64,000 bases of DNA from positions 1,838,985 to 1,902,984 of the forward strand of contig NZ_LDAS01000001.1 of assembly GCF_001020565.1 (NCBI RefSeq), in the 5' to 3' direction. The notes under the pieces were generated by a model. That model ran no database searches, was not told the origin of the DNA, and saw only the letters and a program-made list of their open reading frames with translations. Every line of letters begins with the position of its first letter. Position 1 is the first letter of the stretch. The position numbers and the translations under genes are program-made. This DNA comes from Maribacter thermophilus. GTDB lineage: Bacteria; Bacteroidota; Bacteroidia; Flavobacteriales; Flavobacteriaceae. Positions 46,222 to 54,630 of this stretch are shown here, piece after piece.

Positions 46222-47274
46222 TTATGATGATGCCAGGTATTTTATATAAATCCAATCGAACAGAAAAATCAGCATTATGACCAGTAGGGCAAACTTAAAG
46301 TTTACCCAAAAAGAAAACCCCACCAACAATATGGCACAATAAAGCGTAAAGCCCAATAAGGCGGTTGCAAACCTCAATGTTCCCGTAAACTCCAACTCCC
46401 ATACCCTTGGTTTCATGTAAAAACGCCAAAAGGCCCAAACAGGTAAATTTAACAGTACAAAAAAAGGATACAACAAAGATTTTTTTTCTTTTATAGGTAC
46501 GTTGGCGGATTTAGGCAATATATCGAGGCGGACATTCCCTACCAATCGGTTCACCTCCTGTGGCCTTAAAAAATTGACCTTTCGCTTGTTTAGATAAGCA
46601 ATTATTGCATCATAGTGTTTCTCAGAAGATATATGTGTTGTTAATTGCTTTAGGCTATCGGCCACCTTCTTTTTGACCTCTTTTTCGGTTTTTAACAACT
46701 CGTTTTTTTTATACATAGGTTTTAAAGGAACGGCTTTTCCATAGTGGATAGCTACCGAATCGGGAAAACTTGTGGCATCCTGATAATTTAACCCTACTGG
46801 CACAATTTGTATATCTAAATCCGGGTTTCTTTCCATAGCCCTAAAAAGTATTCTTGTAAATCCTTTGCTCAATGGCCGAACCCTTCTCTTAAGATTATGG
46901 TTGGCCTCGGGAAACATAACTATAGACTCACCTGCATTTAATATGTTGGCACAATTATTAAAAATAAGATCATTTTTGCTCAAAGTATTTCTGCCGTCCC
47001 GCATACGATATACAGGAATCATTCTGAAATAATTAAAAATATAATTCAACAAGGGTTTCCCAAAAACATCTGAACGGGTCAAAAAATAAGGTTTTCTATT
47101 GCAATCAACCGCAATCAGCAACACATCCATTAAAGCACTCTGATGATTGGGCAAAAAAAGCACCGGTTTGTTTTTTGGCACATTTTCCAACCCCACTATT
47201 TCAATCTTTTTGTAATATGTTCGAAGCCCTGTTTTCACATAGAGCTTTACTAGATTATAAATAAAATTCCTCAC
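46222..47274 (-). CDS. 1-acylglycerol-3-phosphate acyltransferase-like (PlsC family)
   Basis: 350 aa with a GTG start whose GTGA overlaps the stop of the upstream transporter gene (4 bases), so the two are coupled. The acyltransferase block is ~35-215: HX4D motif NHQSALMD near 42-49, FPEANHNLKRR near 123, and the substrate pocket PVGLNYQD. The C-terminal third (~280-350) has two or three membrane helices (FFVLLNLPVWAFWRFYM, ALLGFTLYCAILLVGF, FALLVIMLIFLFDW). It acylates a glycerolipid or related precursor at the inner membrane; exact substrate uncertain. Confidence 0.9.
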   Translation of the reverse strand: MRNFIYNLVKLYVKTGLRTYYKKIEIVGLENVPKNKPVLFLPNHQSALMDVLLIAVDCNRKPYFLTRSDVFGKPLLNYIFNYFRMIPVYRMRDGRNTLSKNDLIFNNCANILNAGESIVMFPEANHNLKRRVRPLSKGFTRILFRAMERNPDLDIQIVPVGLNYQDATSFPDSVAIHYGKAVPLKPMYKKNELLKTEKEVKKKVADSLKQLTTHISSEKHYDAIIAYLNKRKVNFLRPQEVNRLVGNVRLDILPKSANVPIKEKKSLLYPFFVLLNLPVWAFWRFYMKPRVWELEFTGTLRFATALLGFTLYCAILLVGFSFWVNFKFALLVIMLIFLFDWIYIKYLASS

Positions 47275-48191
47275 ACCAATTTTTTATCCTCAACAGGTTT
47301 AATACTCCAATAACTAGCCAACAACAGACCAGATACTATATGCCAAATCCCCCAAAAGGCCGCTAAAAGAGCCATTCCACCTAAACCATCAAAAAAAGTA
47401 AAAATCAATAAAAGTCCCAAACCGGAATTTTGGATTCCCGTTTCTATGGTAATGGACTTTACGTTCTTATCGTCTAACAAGAATATTTTAGAAATACTGA
47501 AACCTGTTGCAAATGCCAGTATATTATGAAGCAAAACGATCCAAAAAACGTACAGAATATAATCCATGAATATTTCCCTATTTTTAAAAAGGGCCAAAAA
47601 AACCAAAAACACAAAGAACAACAAAGAAGCTATTTTAAATACCTTGGCCATTTTTAAGGCGAGTATCGGTTTCCACCGATTCACCAACATACCTAATACC
47701 AGAGGCAAGCCTAACAACAAAGCCACTAATTTTACCATTTCCAATGGTTCTATATTTACAGATGCCAATAGCTTTGAAGTGGGTTCATAAAGCGAACCCC
47801 AAAATTGAAGGTTAAAAGGGGTCATAATTATGGCCAACAAGGTAGCAATGGCCGTTAAACAAACGGACAAGGCCGCATTGCCCCCACTTAAATGTGTTAT
47901 ATAGTTAGAAATATTTCCTCCGGGGCAGGCCGCCACCATAAACATTCCCAAGGCAATACTAGGGTATGGTTCCATAATACAGACCAATGCAAAAGTGAGT
48001 GCCGGTAGTAAAAGAAACTGACTTAAAACACCCACCAAAACAGGTTTGGGGCCTTGCCAAAGTTGTTTAAAATCTTTTACGGAAATCTCCAAGGCTATTC
48101 CGAACATAACAAAGGCCAAAACAATGTTCATTGTCCAAAGGGCTCCGCTATCAAAGTTGATCTGAACGTTATCCAATAAATTTTCGGTCAA
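47271..48191 (-). CDS. Bile acid:sodium symporter (BASS) family transporter
   Basis: 306 aa with about nine membrane helices. TTG 48191 is the most likely start: an ATG 60 bases later would lose conserved N-terminal residues, and no ATG lies upstream. Family motifs: VMFGIALEISVKDF, PAL...ACPGGNISNYITHLSGGNAALSVCLTAIATLLAI (Na+ site), ETGIQNSGLGLLLIFTFF. The family moves organic anions with sodium; the bacterial substrate is generally unknown. Overlaps the acyltransferase start. Confidence 0.9.
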   Translation of the reverse strand: MTENLLDNVQINFDSGALWTMNIVLAFVMFGIALEISVKDFKQLWQGPKPVLVGVLSQFLLLPALTFALVCIMEPYPSIALGMFMVAACPGGNISNYITHLSGGNAALSVCLTAIATLLAIIMTPFNLQFWGSLYEPTSKLLASVNIEPLEMVKLVALLLGLPLVLGMLVNRWKPILALKMAKVFKIASLLFFVFLVFLALFKNREIFMDYILYVFWIVLLHNILAFATGFSISKIFLLDDKNVKSITIETGIQNSGLGLLLIFTFFDGLGGMALLAAFWGIWHIVSGLLLASYWSIKPVEDKKLV

Positions 48192-48506
48192 ATATCTTGG
48201 TGTTAAATGAATGTTCTACGAAAAATTTGCCCCAAAAAAATTTCTTTTCTCACTTAGGACAAATCCCAAGATAATATTTTTCTGAGGAAACCGCCCATTA
48301 TTAATTGGTATGAACCTTTCTTAATTCTTGTAGCTCCCCATTAGAACCACGCTACAGGTATCTATTAGACCTTGAACAAGAATCTCTTTTTCTATAAAAT
48401 ACGGTTTACAATGATATGAAGAAATTAGGTTTTTACAGGGGATACCCTGGCACAAATAAGAATAGATTATCATTTTATTATAACTTTGAACCAATTAAAA
48501 AGCAAA
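48192..48506. other. Spacer with a promoter box before the thioredoxin-like gene
   Basis: 315 bases. A TAACTTTG -7 box at 48481-48488 lies 18 bases before ATG 48507. The sequence TATCTTGG near 48193 recurs inverted near 48269 (8 bp), probably by chance. Nothing else seen. Confidence 0.5.
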
Positions 48507-49067
48507 ATGGCGAGAACCGAAAGCAATATGTTAGAATTGGGAACGATAGCCCCCAATTTTAAACTAAAAGATACTGTCAGCGACCAAATGATGGAACTGA
48601 ACGAGATAAAAGGTGAAAAGGGCACCGTTATTATGTTCATATGCAACCACTGTCCTTTTGTTGTACATGTAAACCCAAAAATCTCGGAATTGGCCAAAAT
48701 TTATCAACAAAAAGGGATAAAATTCATTGCTATTTCGAGCAATGATATCGACAAGTATCCCCAAGACGCACCTGATCTAATGAAAATAAAGGCCAAGGAA
48801 GAGGGGTATACATTTCCTTATCTATATGATGAGACCCAAGAAGTAGCCAAATCGTACGATGCCGCCTGTACTCCGGATTTTTATTTGTTCGATTCTAAAA
48901 TGAAGTTGGTGTACAGGGGGCAGCTCGACGATTCTAGACCTGAAAATGGTATCGATTTGACCGGTTCCGATTTAAGCGCGGCCATGGATTCCCTTTTACA
49001 AGGAACCAAAATTAATGAAGTACAAAAACCAAGTATTGGTTGTAATATTAAATGGAAGACTTCTTAA
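48507..49067 (+). CDS. Thioredoxin-like/AhpC-TSA family protein (CNHC)
   Basis: 186 aa. ATG 48507 is chosen because the longer frame would start with a TTG that lies inside a TAACTTTG promoter box (48481-48488). Cytoplasmic thioredoxin fold: LGTIAPNFKLKDTVSDQ, redox motif ICNHCPFVVHVNP near 47-59 (C-x2-C), AISSNDIDKYPQDAP, and cis-Pro region ACTPDFYLFD near 125-135. Members are thiol-disulfide or peroxide-linked proteins with no fixed substrate. Convergent with the DinB gene, 1 base apart. Confidence 0.92.
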   Translation: MARTESNMLELGTIAPNFKLKDTVSDQMMELNEIKGEKGTVIMFICNHCPFVVHVNPKISELAKIYQQKGIKFIAISSNDIDKYPQDAPDLMKIKAKEEGYTFPYLYDETQEVAKSYDAACTPDFYLFDSKMKLVYRGQLDDSRPENGIDLTGSDLSAAMDSLLQGTKINEVQKPSIGCNIKWKTS

Positions 49068-49068
49068 A

Positions 49069-49605
49069 CTACCAACCTTTCCTCTTTATTAGATTACCAA
49101 TATGTGCCATATGATGGTTACCATGCCATGCGTACTTGCCAATGTTTTGTGCTACAGAAATTCTAGTGTTTCCCTCAGGGTGGCAATACACTTTTTCTAA
49201 CTGCTCTTGCGTCAGGTTTCTTAACAAGAACACAAGTTTTGCATGCAAGGCGACCAAGTAATTCAAAGACAATTCTACAGGTGCAGTCTTGCCATCATGC
49301 AAAGAGCTCCACTCTTTCTCCCTATATACTTTAATCAACGGTTCGTTCTCGGTCAAGGCCCATTTAAAACGGGTGTAACTATGATGATGGCTGTCGGCTA
49401 TATGGTGTACCACTTGCCGCACAGTCCAACCACCTGGCCGATAAGAAGTGTCTAACTGCTCATCGGTTAGGCCCGTAACCAATGTACGAAGTTTACTCGG
49501 CAAGGCTTCCATATCCATGACCCAACCGTTAATATCATTTTCTGTTATCGGATTTGGGCATTCAAAACGTCCGATAGGATAGCGTAAATGTTCTTGTTCT
49601 TCCAT
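49069..49605 (-). CDS. DinB/YfiT family putative metal-dependent thiol transferase
   Basis: 178 aa. The four-helix DinB fold has the three-His metal site: VRQVVHHIADSHHH near 62-75 and WHGNHHMAHIGNL near 157-169. N-terminal YPIGRFECPNPI and RPGGWTVRQV are diagnostic of the YfiT/BstA subgroup, whose characterised members are bacillithiol transferases or metal-dependent hydrolases. Whether this organism makes bacillithiol is not visible here. Flanked by two thiol-redox genes (thioredoxin-like, peroxiredoxin). Confidence 0.93.
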   Translation of the reverse strand: MEEQEHLRYPIGRFECPNPITENDINGWVMDMEALPSKLRTLVTGLTDEQLDTSYRPGGWTVRQVVHHIADSHHHSYTRFKWALTENEPLIKVYREKEWSSLHDGKTAPVELSLNYLVALHAKLVFLLRNLTQEQLEKVYCHPEGNTRISVAQNIGKYAWHGNHHMAHIGNLIKRKGW

Positions 49606-49702
49606 TCTTCAAATTTAAAACTTTAATAGACTTTTAACCATAGAAACAAATAACATCCACAATAATCTACTAAATTTGTAGGGTAATTAAATTTTAAATA
49701 AG

Positions 49703-50341
49703 ATGGCAACAATACGATTAGGTGACAAAGCACCGGATTTTACAGCAGACAGTTCTATGGGTACTATTAACCTATATGATTACTTAGGGGATTCATGGGG
49801 TATTTTATTTTCGCATCCTGCAGACTTTACCCCTGTATGTACTACCGAATTGGGAACGGCCGCAAACTTTAAGCCCGAATTCGACAAAAGGAACGTTAAA
49901 ATGTTAGCATTGAGTGTTGATGGAGCAGCTTCGCACAATGAATGGATAAAAGACATCAACGAAGTGCAAAACACAACGGTCAATTTTCCAATAATTGCCG
50001 ATGAGGACAAAAAAGTATCTACCCTTTATGATATGATACACCCCAACGCCGACAACAATTTAACAGTGCGTTCGGTATTTATTATAGCCCCGGACAAGAC
50101 CGTAAAGTTGATTCTTACCTACCCTGCCTCTACCGGCCGTAATTTTTACGAGCTGTTAAGGGTGATAGATTCTTTACAATTAACCGCTTATCATAAAGTG
50201 GCTACACCTGCGAATTGGGAACATGGTAAAGATGTGGTGGTAAGCCCTGCCATACCCACCGAAGAAGCCAAGGAAATGTTCACAAAGGGAGTGGATGAGA
50301 TAAAACCATACCTAAGAATGACCCCTGACCCTACTGCATAA
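49703..50341 (+). CDS. Peroxiredoxin, Prx6 (1-Cys) type
   Basis: 212 aa. It reduces peroxides in the cytoplasm. The peroxidatic Cys is in HPADFTPVCTTELG near 37-50. The C-terminal half has the Prx6-specific SVFIIAPDKTVKLILTYPASTGRNF and YHKVATPANWEHGKDVVV motifs. No second (resolving) Cys is present. A TAAATTTG -7 box lies at 49671-49678, 25 bases before the start. Monocistronic. Confidence 0.95.
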   Translation: MATIRLGDKAPDFTADSSMGTINLYDYLGDSWGILFSHPADFTPVCTTELGTAANFKPEFDKRNVKMLALSVDGAASHNEWIKDINEVQNTTVNFPIIADEDKKVSTLYDMIHPNADNNLTVRSVFIIAPDKTVKLILTYPASTGRNFYELLRVIDSLQLTAYHKVATPANWEHGKDVVVSPAIPTEEAKEMFTKGVDEIKPYLRMTPDPTA

Positions 50342-50467
50342 ATGCTAAAAGTTTGAAATAATGGTCATTAACAAATCGTTTACCTCATAATATAACTGTA
50401 TAAAATACTATCTATTAAATATTTAAACACTATCTTCGCGCTTTAATTAATATATAATTTTTTTATT

Positions 50468-50662
50468 ATGAGTAAAGGAACAGTAAAATTCTTCAATGAT
50501 TCCAAAGGTTATGGTTTTATCACTGAAGATGGTTCAAACGAAGATCATTTTGTACACATTTCTGGCTTAATCGATGAAGTTCGAGAAGGTGATGTTGTAG
50601 AATTTGAACTACAACAAGGTAAAAAAGGATTAAACGCCGTTAATGTGAAAGTTGTTGACTAG
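50468..50662 (+). CDS. Cold-shock domain protein
   Basis: 64 aa, one CspA-type OB fold. RNA-binding motifs RNP1 KGYGFIT (residues 13-19) and RNP2 HFVHIS (28-33, usually VFVHIS). Binds single-stranded RNA/DNA and acts as an RNA chaperone. A possible -7 box TATCTTCG lies ~35 bases upstream, leaving an AT-rich leader. Has its own terminator. Confidence 0.96.
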   Translation: MSKGTVKFFNDSKGYGFITEDGSNEDHFVHISGLIDEVREGDVVEFELQQGKKGLNAVNVKVVD

Positions 50663-50690
50663 GTAACGATTTAACTTTTTTATAGTTCTC

Positions 50691-50722
50691 AAAACCCGGG
50701 CATATATGTCCGGGTTTTTTAT
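50691..50722 (+). terminator. Terminator of the cold-shock gene
   Basis: AAAACCCGG 50691-50699 / CCGGGTTTT 50710-50718. The inner CATATATG can extend the stem with one G-T pair. T-tract follows. Confidence 0.9.
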
Positions 50723-50831
50723 TGAAAAAAATCCGATTCATATTTTTTTAAACTTTCTACGCAACCTTTTGTAGGTTCTGAATCTTTATCATAAACATAG
50801 ACTTCCCCCATCTAATTAATTCAAATGACCT

Positions 50832-50918
50832 ATGAATACATTTATCGGAGTTCTACTTTTTCTTGTGTTATTGAACGTTGCCATGTTAGCCGCCAGTATT
50901 ATTCGTAAAAAGCACTAA
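50832..50918 (+). CDS. 28-residue single-helix membrane mini-protein (copy 1)
   Basis: Too short for usual gene finding. ATG 50832 opens M-N-T-F-I-G then an almost pure hydrophobic helix (residues 4-24) and a basic tail RKKH. It shares the core LNVA-x-L, flanking Leu/Val runs and basic end with a second mini-ORF 78 bases downstream (50996-51079). Start codons sit in similar AT-rich context. The paired, conserved design argues for real genes: inner-membrane micro-proteins, perhaps regulatory or toxin-like. No family recognised. Confidence 0.55.
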   Translation: MNTFIGVLLFLVLLNVAMLAASIIRKKH

Positions 50919-50995
50919 TTCTTTTGTTAAAAAGTAGGGTTTTTTGGGGTTTGGCTGTTTCTATAAAAAACAGGTTATAACCTTAATCTACTTTT

Positions 50996-51079
50996 ATGAC
51001 TATTTTTCTATTTATCATTTTGTTACTGGTTGTTCTAAATGTCGCTTTGTTGCTCTTTAGTTTAAACAAGGCCAAATAA
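50996..51079 (+). CDS. 27-residue single-helix membrane mini-protein (copy 2)
   Basis: ATG 50996; residues 2-22 form one hydrophobic helix and the end is NKAK. Aligned with copy 1: F-x2-(I/V)-L-x2-L-V-x-L-N-V-A-x-L-x3-S, then a Lys-rich end. Its stop codon lies at the base of a perfect 17-bp hairpin (51078-51116), as expected for the last gene of a transcript. Together with copy 1 it suggests a tandem duplication. Function unknown. Confidence 0.55.
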   Translation: MTIFLFIILLLVVLNVALLLFSLNKAK

Positions 51080-51116
51080 ACAACACCCTGATAATTTTCT
51101 TATCAGGGTGTTGTTT
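51078..51116. terminator. 17-bp perfect hairpin after the mini-protein pair
   Basis: AAACAACACCCTGATAA 51078-51094 and exact complement 51100-51116, loop TTTTC. It overlaps the mini-gene stop and lies 23 bases from the end of the leftward PPIase gene, so it may serve both. Confidence 0.8.
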
Positions 51117-51139
51117 ATTGCTGTTAGAAAAACTAGGAC

Positions 51140-52072
51140 CTAACCTACGTTCATTAGTTCTACATCAAAAATCAAAGTGGCATCCGGAGGAATTACCCCA
51201 CCTGCACCGGCACTACCATATGCCAAATCGGAAGGAATCACAAAACGGGCCTTATCCCCTACCTGTAATAAACCTATACCCTCATCCCATCCAGGAATTA
51301 CTTGACCGACCCCTAACTGAAAATCTATGGGCGAATTTCTTTTGTACGAAGAGTCAAAAACCTGACCATCCAAAAGAGATCCTTCGTAGTGTACAGATAC
51401 CTTTTTACCTTTTTCTGCTTTTGCTCCATCCCCTTTTTGAATCATCTTATAACGAAGACCAGATGCTGTTTTTTCAAAACCGGCAGCTACTTTGTTCAAC
51501 GCCTCTTCCTGCGCAGCTTTAGCCGCCGCCAAACGCTCCTCTCTTGAGGAAGCAAACTTTTCAAACGCCTTCATTGCATCCCATTGCTGGGCTTCTTCCC
51601 CTATCCTTACTATCTCTAAAGATTCTATTTCATCACCTTGTTCAATTGCATCTACCACCTCTTGTCCGGCAGCAACATGACCGAAAACGGTATGTTTACC
51701 ATCTAGCCAAGGTGTAGGCACATGAGTTATGAAAAACTGACTTCCGTTGGTCCCAGGACCGGCATTGGCCATAGACAAAACTCCTGGTGCATCATGCTTT
51801 AATTCGGGGTGAAACTCATCATCAAACTTGTATCCTGCATCTCCAGTTCCGGTTCCTAAAGGACAGCCGCCCTGAATCATAAAATCTGGTATTACCCTAT
51901 GAAACTTTAAGCCATTGTAATATGGCTCTCCCATAGGTTTGGCCGAATTCTCTCTTTTACCTTCGGCCAAGGCTACAAAATTACCGACTGTACCTGGTGT
52001 TTTATCATAAGTAAGTTTTACCAATATCTCACCTTTGGTGGTATTGAACTTCGCATAAATTCCGTCTTCCAT
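51140..52072 (-). CDS. Peptidyl-prolyl isomerase, cyclophilin-FKBP fusion
   Basis: 310 aa with two PPIase domains. Residues ~3-160 are cyclophilin: [66 protein letters not shown]. Residues ~205-310 are [78 protein letters not shown] helical Ala/Glu linker lies between. No signal peptide, so cytoplasmic. The fusion recurs in Bacteroidota (from memory). Catalyses cis-trans isomerisation before proline. Confidence 0.95.
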   Translation of the reverse strand: MEDGIYAKFNTTKGEILVKLTYDKTPGTVGNFVALAEGKRENSAKPMGEPYYNGLKFHRVIPDFMIQGGCPLGTGTGDAGYKFDDEFHPELKHDAPGVLSMANAGPGTNGSQFFITHVPTPWLDGKHTVFGHVAAGQEVVDAIEQGDEIESLEIVRIGEEAQQWDAMKAFEKFASSREERLAAAKAAQEEALNKVAAGFEKTASGLRYKMIQKGDGAKAEKGKKVSVHYEGSLLDGQVFDSSYKRNSPIDFQLGVGQVIPGWDEGIGLLQVGDKARFVIPSDLAYGSAGAGGVIPPDATLIFDVELMNVG

Positions 52073-52172
52073 TTTACTGTTTTTAAATGAGGGGCAAAGG
52101 TATGGAAAAGTTGGGAGTTTACATTGTACCTTGTTCTCCGTAAAACTACTGCAACATCCACACTACACCCAT

Positions 52173-53552
52173 CTATTGGGCGGGCACCCCATATTTATCG
52201 ACAAGATAAACCAATGCTGTCATCGTTGCCGCACCTAGCTCCAACTCCCTTTTGTTTACATGTTCAAACGTATCGTTCTCCGCATGATGATAATCAAAAT
52301 AACGCTGTGAATCAGGTCTAAGACCGGCCAACATTACCTCATCGTTCTTAAGGGGACCAATATCCGCACCACTACCGCCTTTCTCGAACATATGTACCAA
52401 ATAAGGTTCAAAAAGCTCTCTCCAGCCCAGTATCTGGTCAAAAGCGGCATCTGGCCCATCAAAAGAAAAGCCTCTAGGCGTAAAGCCTCCTGCGTCACTC
52501 TCCAAACCAAAAATATGTTTCTCTTGATTGTTCTTCGCTACTTTTGCGTACTCTTTACCGCCCCTTAGTCCGTTCTCTTCGTTCATGAACAAGACTACCC
52601 TGATGGTTCTTTTAGGCTTATAGTTCAACTTCTTGAACAAATGCAGAACCTCCATACTCTGAACACAACCTGCACCATCGTCATGGGAGCCATCTCCAAG
52701 ATCCCAAGAATCTAGGTGCCCGCCTACAACAATAATTTCATCGGGGTGGGTACTCCCCTTTATTTCCCCTATAACATTGTATGACTTAACATCGTCGAAC
52801 TGTTTACAGTTTTGCTTAAAATAAAACTGAATCTTTGGATTTAGTTTAAGGGCGGTACTCAAAAGCTCTGCCGAATTTGTACTAATGGCGGCCGCAGGTA
52901 TTCTCTCGCTGACCGGCAAATCTCCATACGACATGGAACCGGTATGCGGATAATCGTCCAAACGGAGGTTCATTGACCTTACAATTACCCCTAAGGCTCC
53001 GTATTTAAATGCTTCCTTGGCCCCTGCATATCTTTGGTCCACACAACCCGAATAGGCTGCAAACGTATTTATCTGGGTAGGATCCATAGGTCTATTGAAA
53101 AAAACTATCTTTCCTTGTATCTTCTCTGTACCCAACTTGGCCAATTCTTCTATACTCTTTACCTCTACAACCTCAGCCTTGATCCCTTTTGGGGGAGTAG
53201 CAACGGAACCGCCCAAAGCTACGATAGGCACATCGGTAGTAACACCGGGAGAAGTTTCAAAATAAGCAAACTCTGGTGTGCCCCGCACCCATTTGGGTAC
53301 CATTACCGGTTGCAACCACACACGATCCAAACCTAGCGAATCCAATTCTTGCTTGGTATAATCAACGGCCTGTTGTGCCTGTATGGATCCAGACAACCTG
53401 CCCCCTATCTGATTAGATAGGTAATTTAACCAATCGTATGATTTGCCTTGCGTAAGTGCCGTTTTATATATTTTACCTAGCTGCTCTTCGTCGGTACTTT
53501 GAGAATATCCTAACTGAACAAGCAATATGCACAATACAACTAATCTAATCAT
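52173..53552 (-). CDS. M28 family zinc metallopeptidase, secreted
   Basis: 459 aa from ATG 53552, which overlaps the ppk2 stop by 8 bases and starts a signal peptide (MIRLVVLCILLVQLGYSQ); ATG 53579 would add nine residues (35-base overlap). A PA-domain insert is at ~120-220. The M28 core has VVGGHLDSWDLGDGSHDDGAGC (metal His/Asp), LFMNEENGLRGGKEYA (Glu catalytic), LESDAGGFTPRGF, and YFDYHHAENDTFEHVN (last metal His). Likely a periplasmic or surface aminopeptidase or dipeptidase. Possibly translationally coupled to ppk2. Confidence 0.93.
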   Translation of the reverse strand: MIRLVVLCILLVQLGYSQSTDEEQLGKIYKTALTQGKSYDWLNYLSNQIGGRLSGSIQAQQAVDYTKQELDSLGLDRVWLQPVMVPKWVRGTPEFAYFETSPGVTTDVPIVALGGSVATPPKGIKAEVVEVKSIEELAKLGTEKIQGKIVFFNRPMDPTQINTFAAYSGCVDQRYAGAKEAFKYGALGVIVRSMNLRLDDYPHTGSMSYGDLPVSERIPAAAISTNSAELLSTALKLNPKIQFYFKQNCKQFDDVKSYNVIGEIKGSTHPDEIIVVGGHLDSWDLGDGSHDDGAGCVQSMEVLHLFKKLNYKPKRTIRVVLFMNEENGLRGGKEYAKVAKNNQEKHIFGLESDAGGFTPRGFSFDGPDAAFDQILGWRELFEPYLVHMFEKGGSGADIGPLKNDEVMLAGLRPDSQRYFDYHHAENDTFEHVNKRELELGAATMTALVYLVDKYGVPAQ

Positions 53553-54432
53553 TCTTCTCGGTCTGTAATTGGTTTTCATAGTCAACTAAATTAGCCAATA
53601 TTTCATCTTCCAACATAGGCTCTTTAATATCTTTGTATTTTTTTAACCTTTTAAGGAGTATCGAAGCTACAATAACCCTAGCCGCTTTTTTGCTATCTGC
53701 CGGTACAACATACCACGGAGCATGCTCTTTGGTCGTATTATTGATGGCCTCTTCGTAACAAGTTCTATACTGGCCCCATAATTCTCTTTCTTTTAAATCT
53801 CCGGGAGAAAACTTCCAATGCTTCTCTTTTACGGCCAACCTTCGTAACAACCTTTGACGCTGCTCTTCTTTTGACAAATGAAGAAAAAATTTAAAGATTA
53901 TAGTACCGTTTTCATGTAGGTGCCTTTCAAAGTTATTGATCTGTTCAAAACGTTTATCCCAGAATTTTTGGTCAATATCATCGACCTGATGTATTCCTGG
54001 TATTCTCTCGTTTAAAATATATTCTGGGTGCACCCTGGTCACCAAAACATTCTCATAGTGAGTTCTATTGAAGACTCCAAATTTACCTTTTGCAGGTAAT
54101 GCCAAATAATGGCGCCAAAGATAGTTATGGTCCAACTCTAGTTCTGTTGGCACCTTAAAACTATGAACCTGCACCCCTCGTACATTAAAATCTTTAAAGA
54201 CTTCTCGTATAAGACTATCCTTACCTGCTGTATCCATACCCTGCAAACATATTAGCACACTATACTTATTATGTGCATAGAGTGTATCTTGAAACTCACC
54301 CAGCTCTCGTCTTATTTTGCTCAAATCTTTTTTTAGTCGTTTTTCAGATTTCCCGAAATCCTCATATGTAGGTACTTCAGAAATTTTAACACTTTCTACG
54401 ACCCTATATTTATCTGTTTTAATATAATCCAT
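53545..54432 (-). CDS. Polyphosphate kinase 2 (PPK2) family
   Basis: 295 aa. PPK2 enzymes transfer phosphate between polyphosphate and nucleotides in the cytoplasm. Walker A QGMDTAGKDSLI near 63-74, lid Arg region KVPTELELDHNYLWRHYLALP, Walker B FNRTHYENVLVTRVHP near 120-135. The basic C-terminal helices have HLSKEEQRQRLLRRL, HWKFSPGDLKER, PWYVVPADSKKAARVIV. The FNRTHYE form belongs to the Bacteroidota subgroup of class I/III PPK2. Substrate nucleotide (ADP, GDP or AMP) not assignable. Confidence 0.92.
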   Translation of the reverse strand: MDYIKTDKYRVVESVKISEVPTYEDFGKSEKRLKKDLSKIRRELGEFQDTLYAHNKYSVLICLQGMDTAGKDSLIREVFKDFNVRGVQVHSFKVPTELELDHNYLWRHYLALPAKGKFGVFNRTHYENVLVTRVHPEYILNERIPGIHQVDDIDQKFWDKRFEQINNFERHLHENGTIIFKFFLHLSKEEQRQRLLRRLAVKEKHWKFSPGDLKERELWGQYRTCYEEAINNTTKEHAPWYVVPADSKKAARVIVASILLKRLKKYKDIKEPMLEDEILANLVDYENQLQTEKND

Positions 54433-54630
54433 AAAGGGAATATAAAATTTATATCGTTGAACTACATCTTAAATGTTAAAAAAATAACAGTTGAACCTAA
54501 GAAACTTGCCTTTTATCCCAATAAACGACTCTTCAATGTGACATATCGAAAAAGTTGTTCCTTAAATGGATCTATTATTAATTTTACCACTGTAAAAGTC
54601 CCATATTTTACATTTTAACCTACAATACAG

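Noticed and set aside
48193-48276. TATCTTGG / CCAAGATA inverted pair near the BASS start
   Set aside because: 8 bp separated by ~70 bases with no plausible fold or regulatory position.
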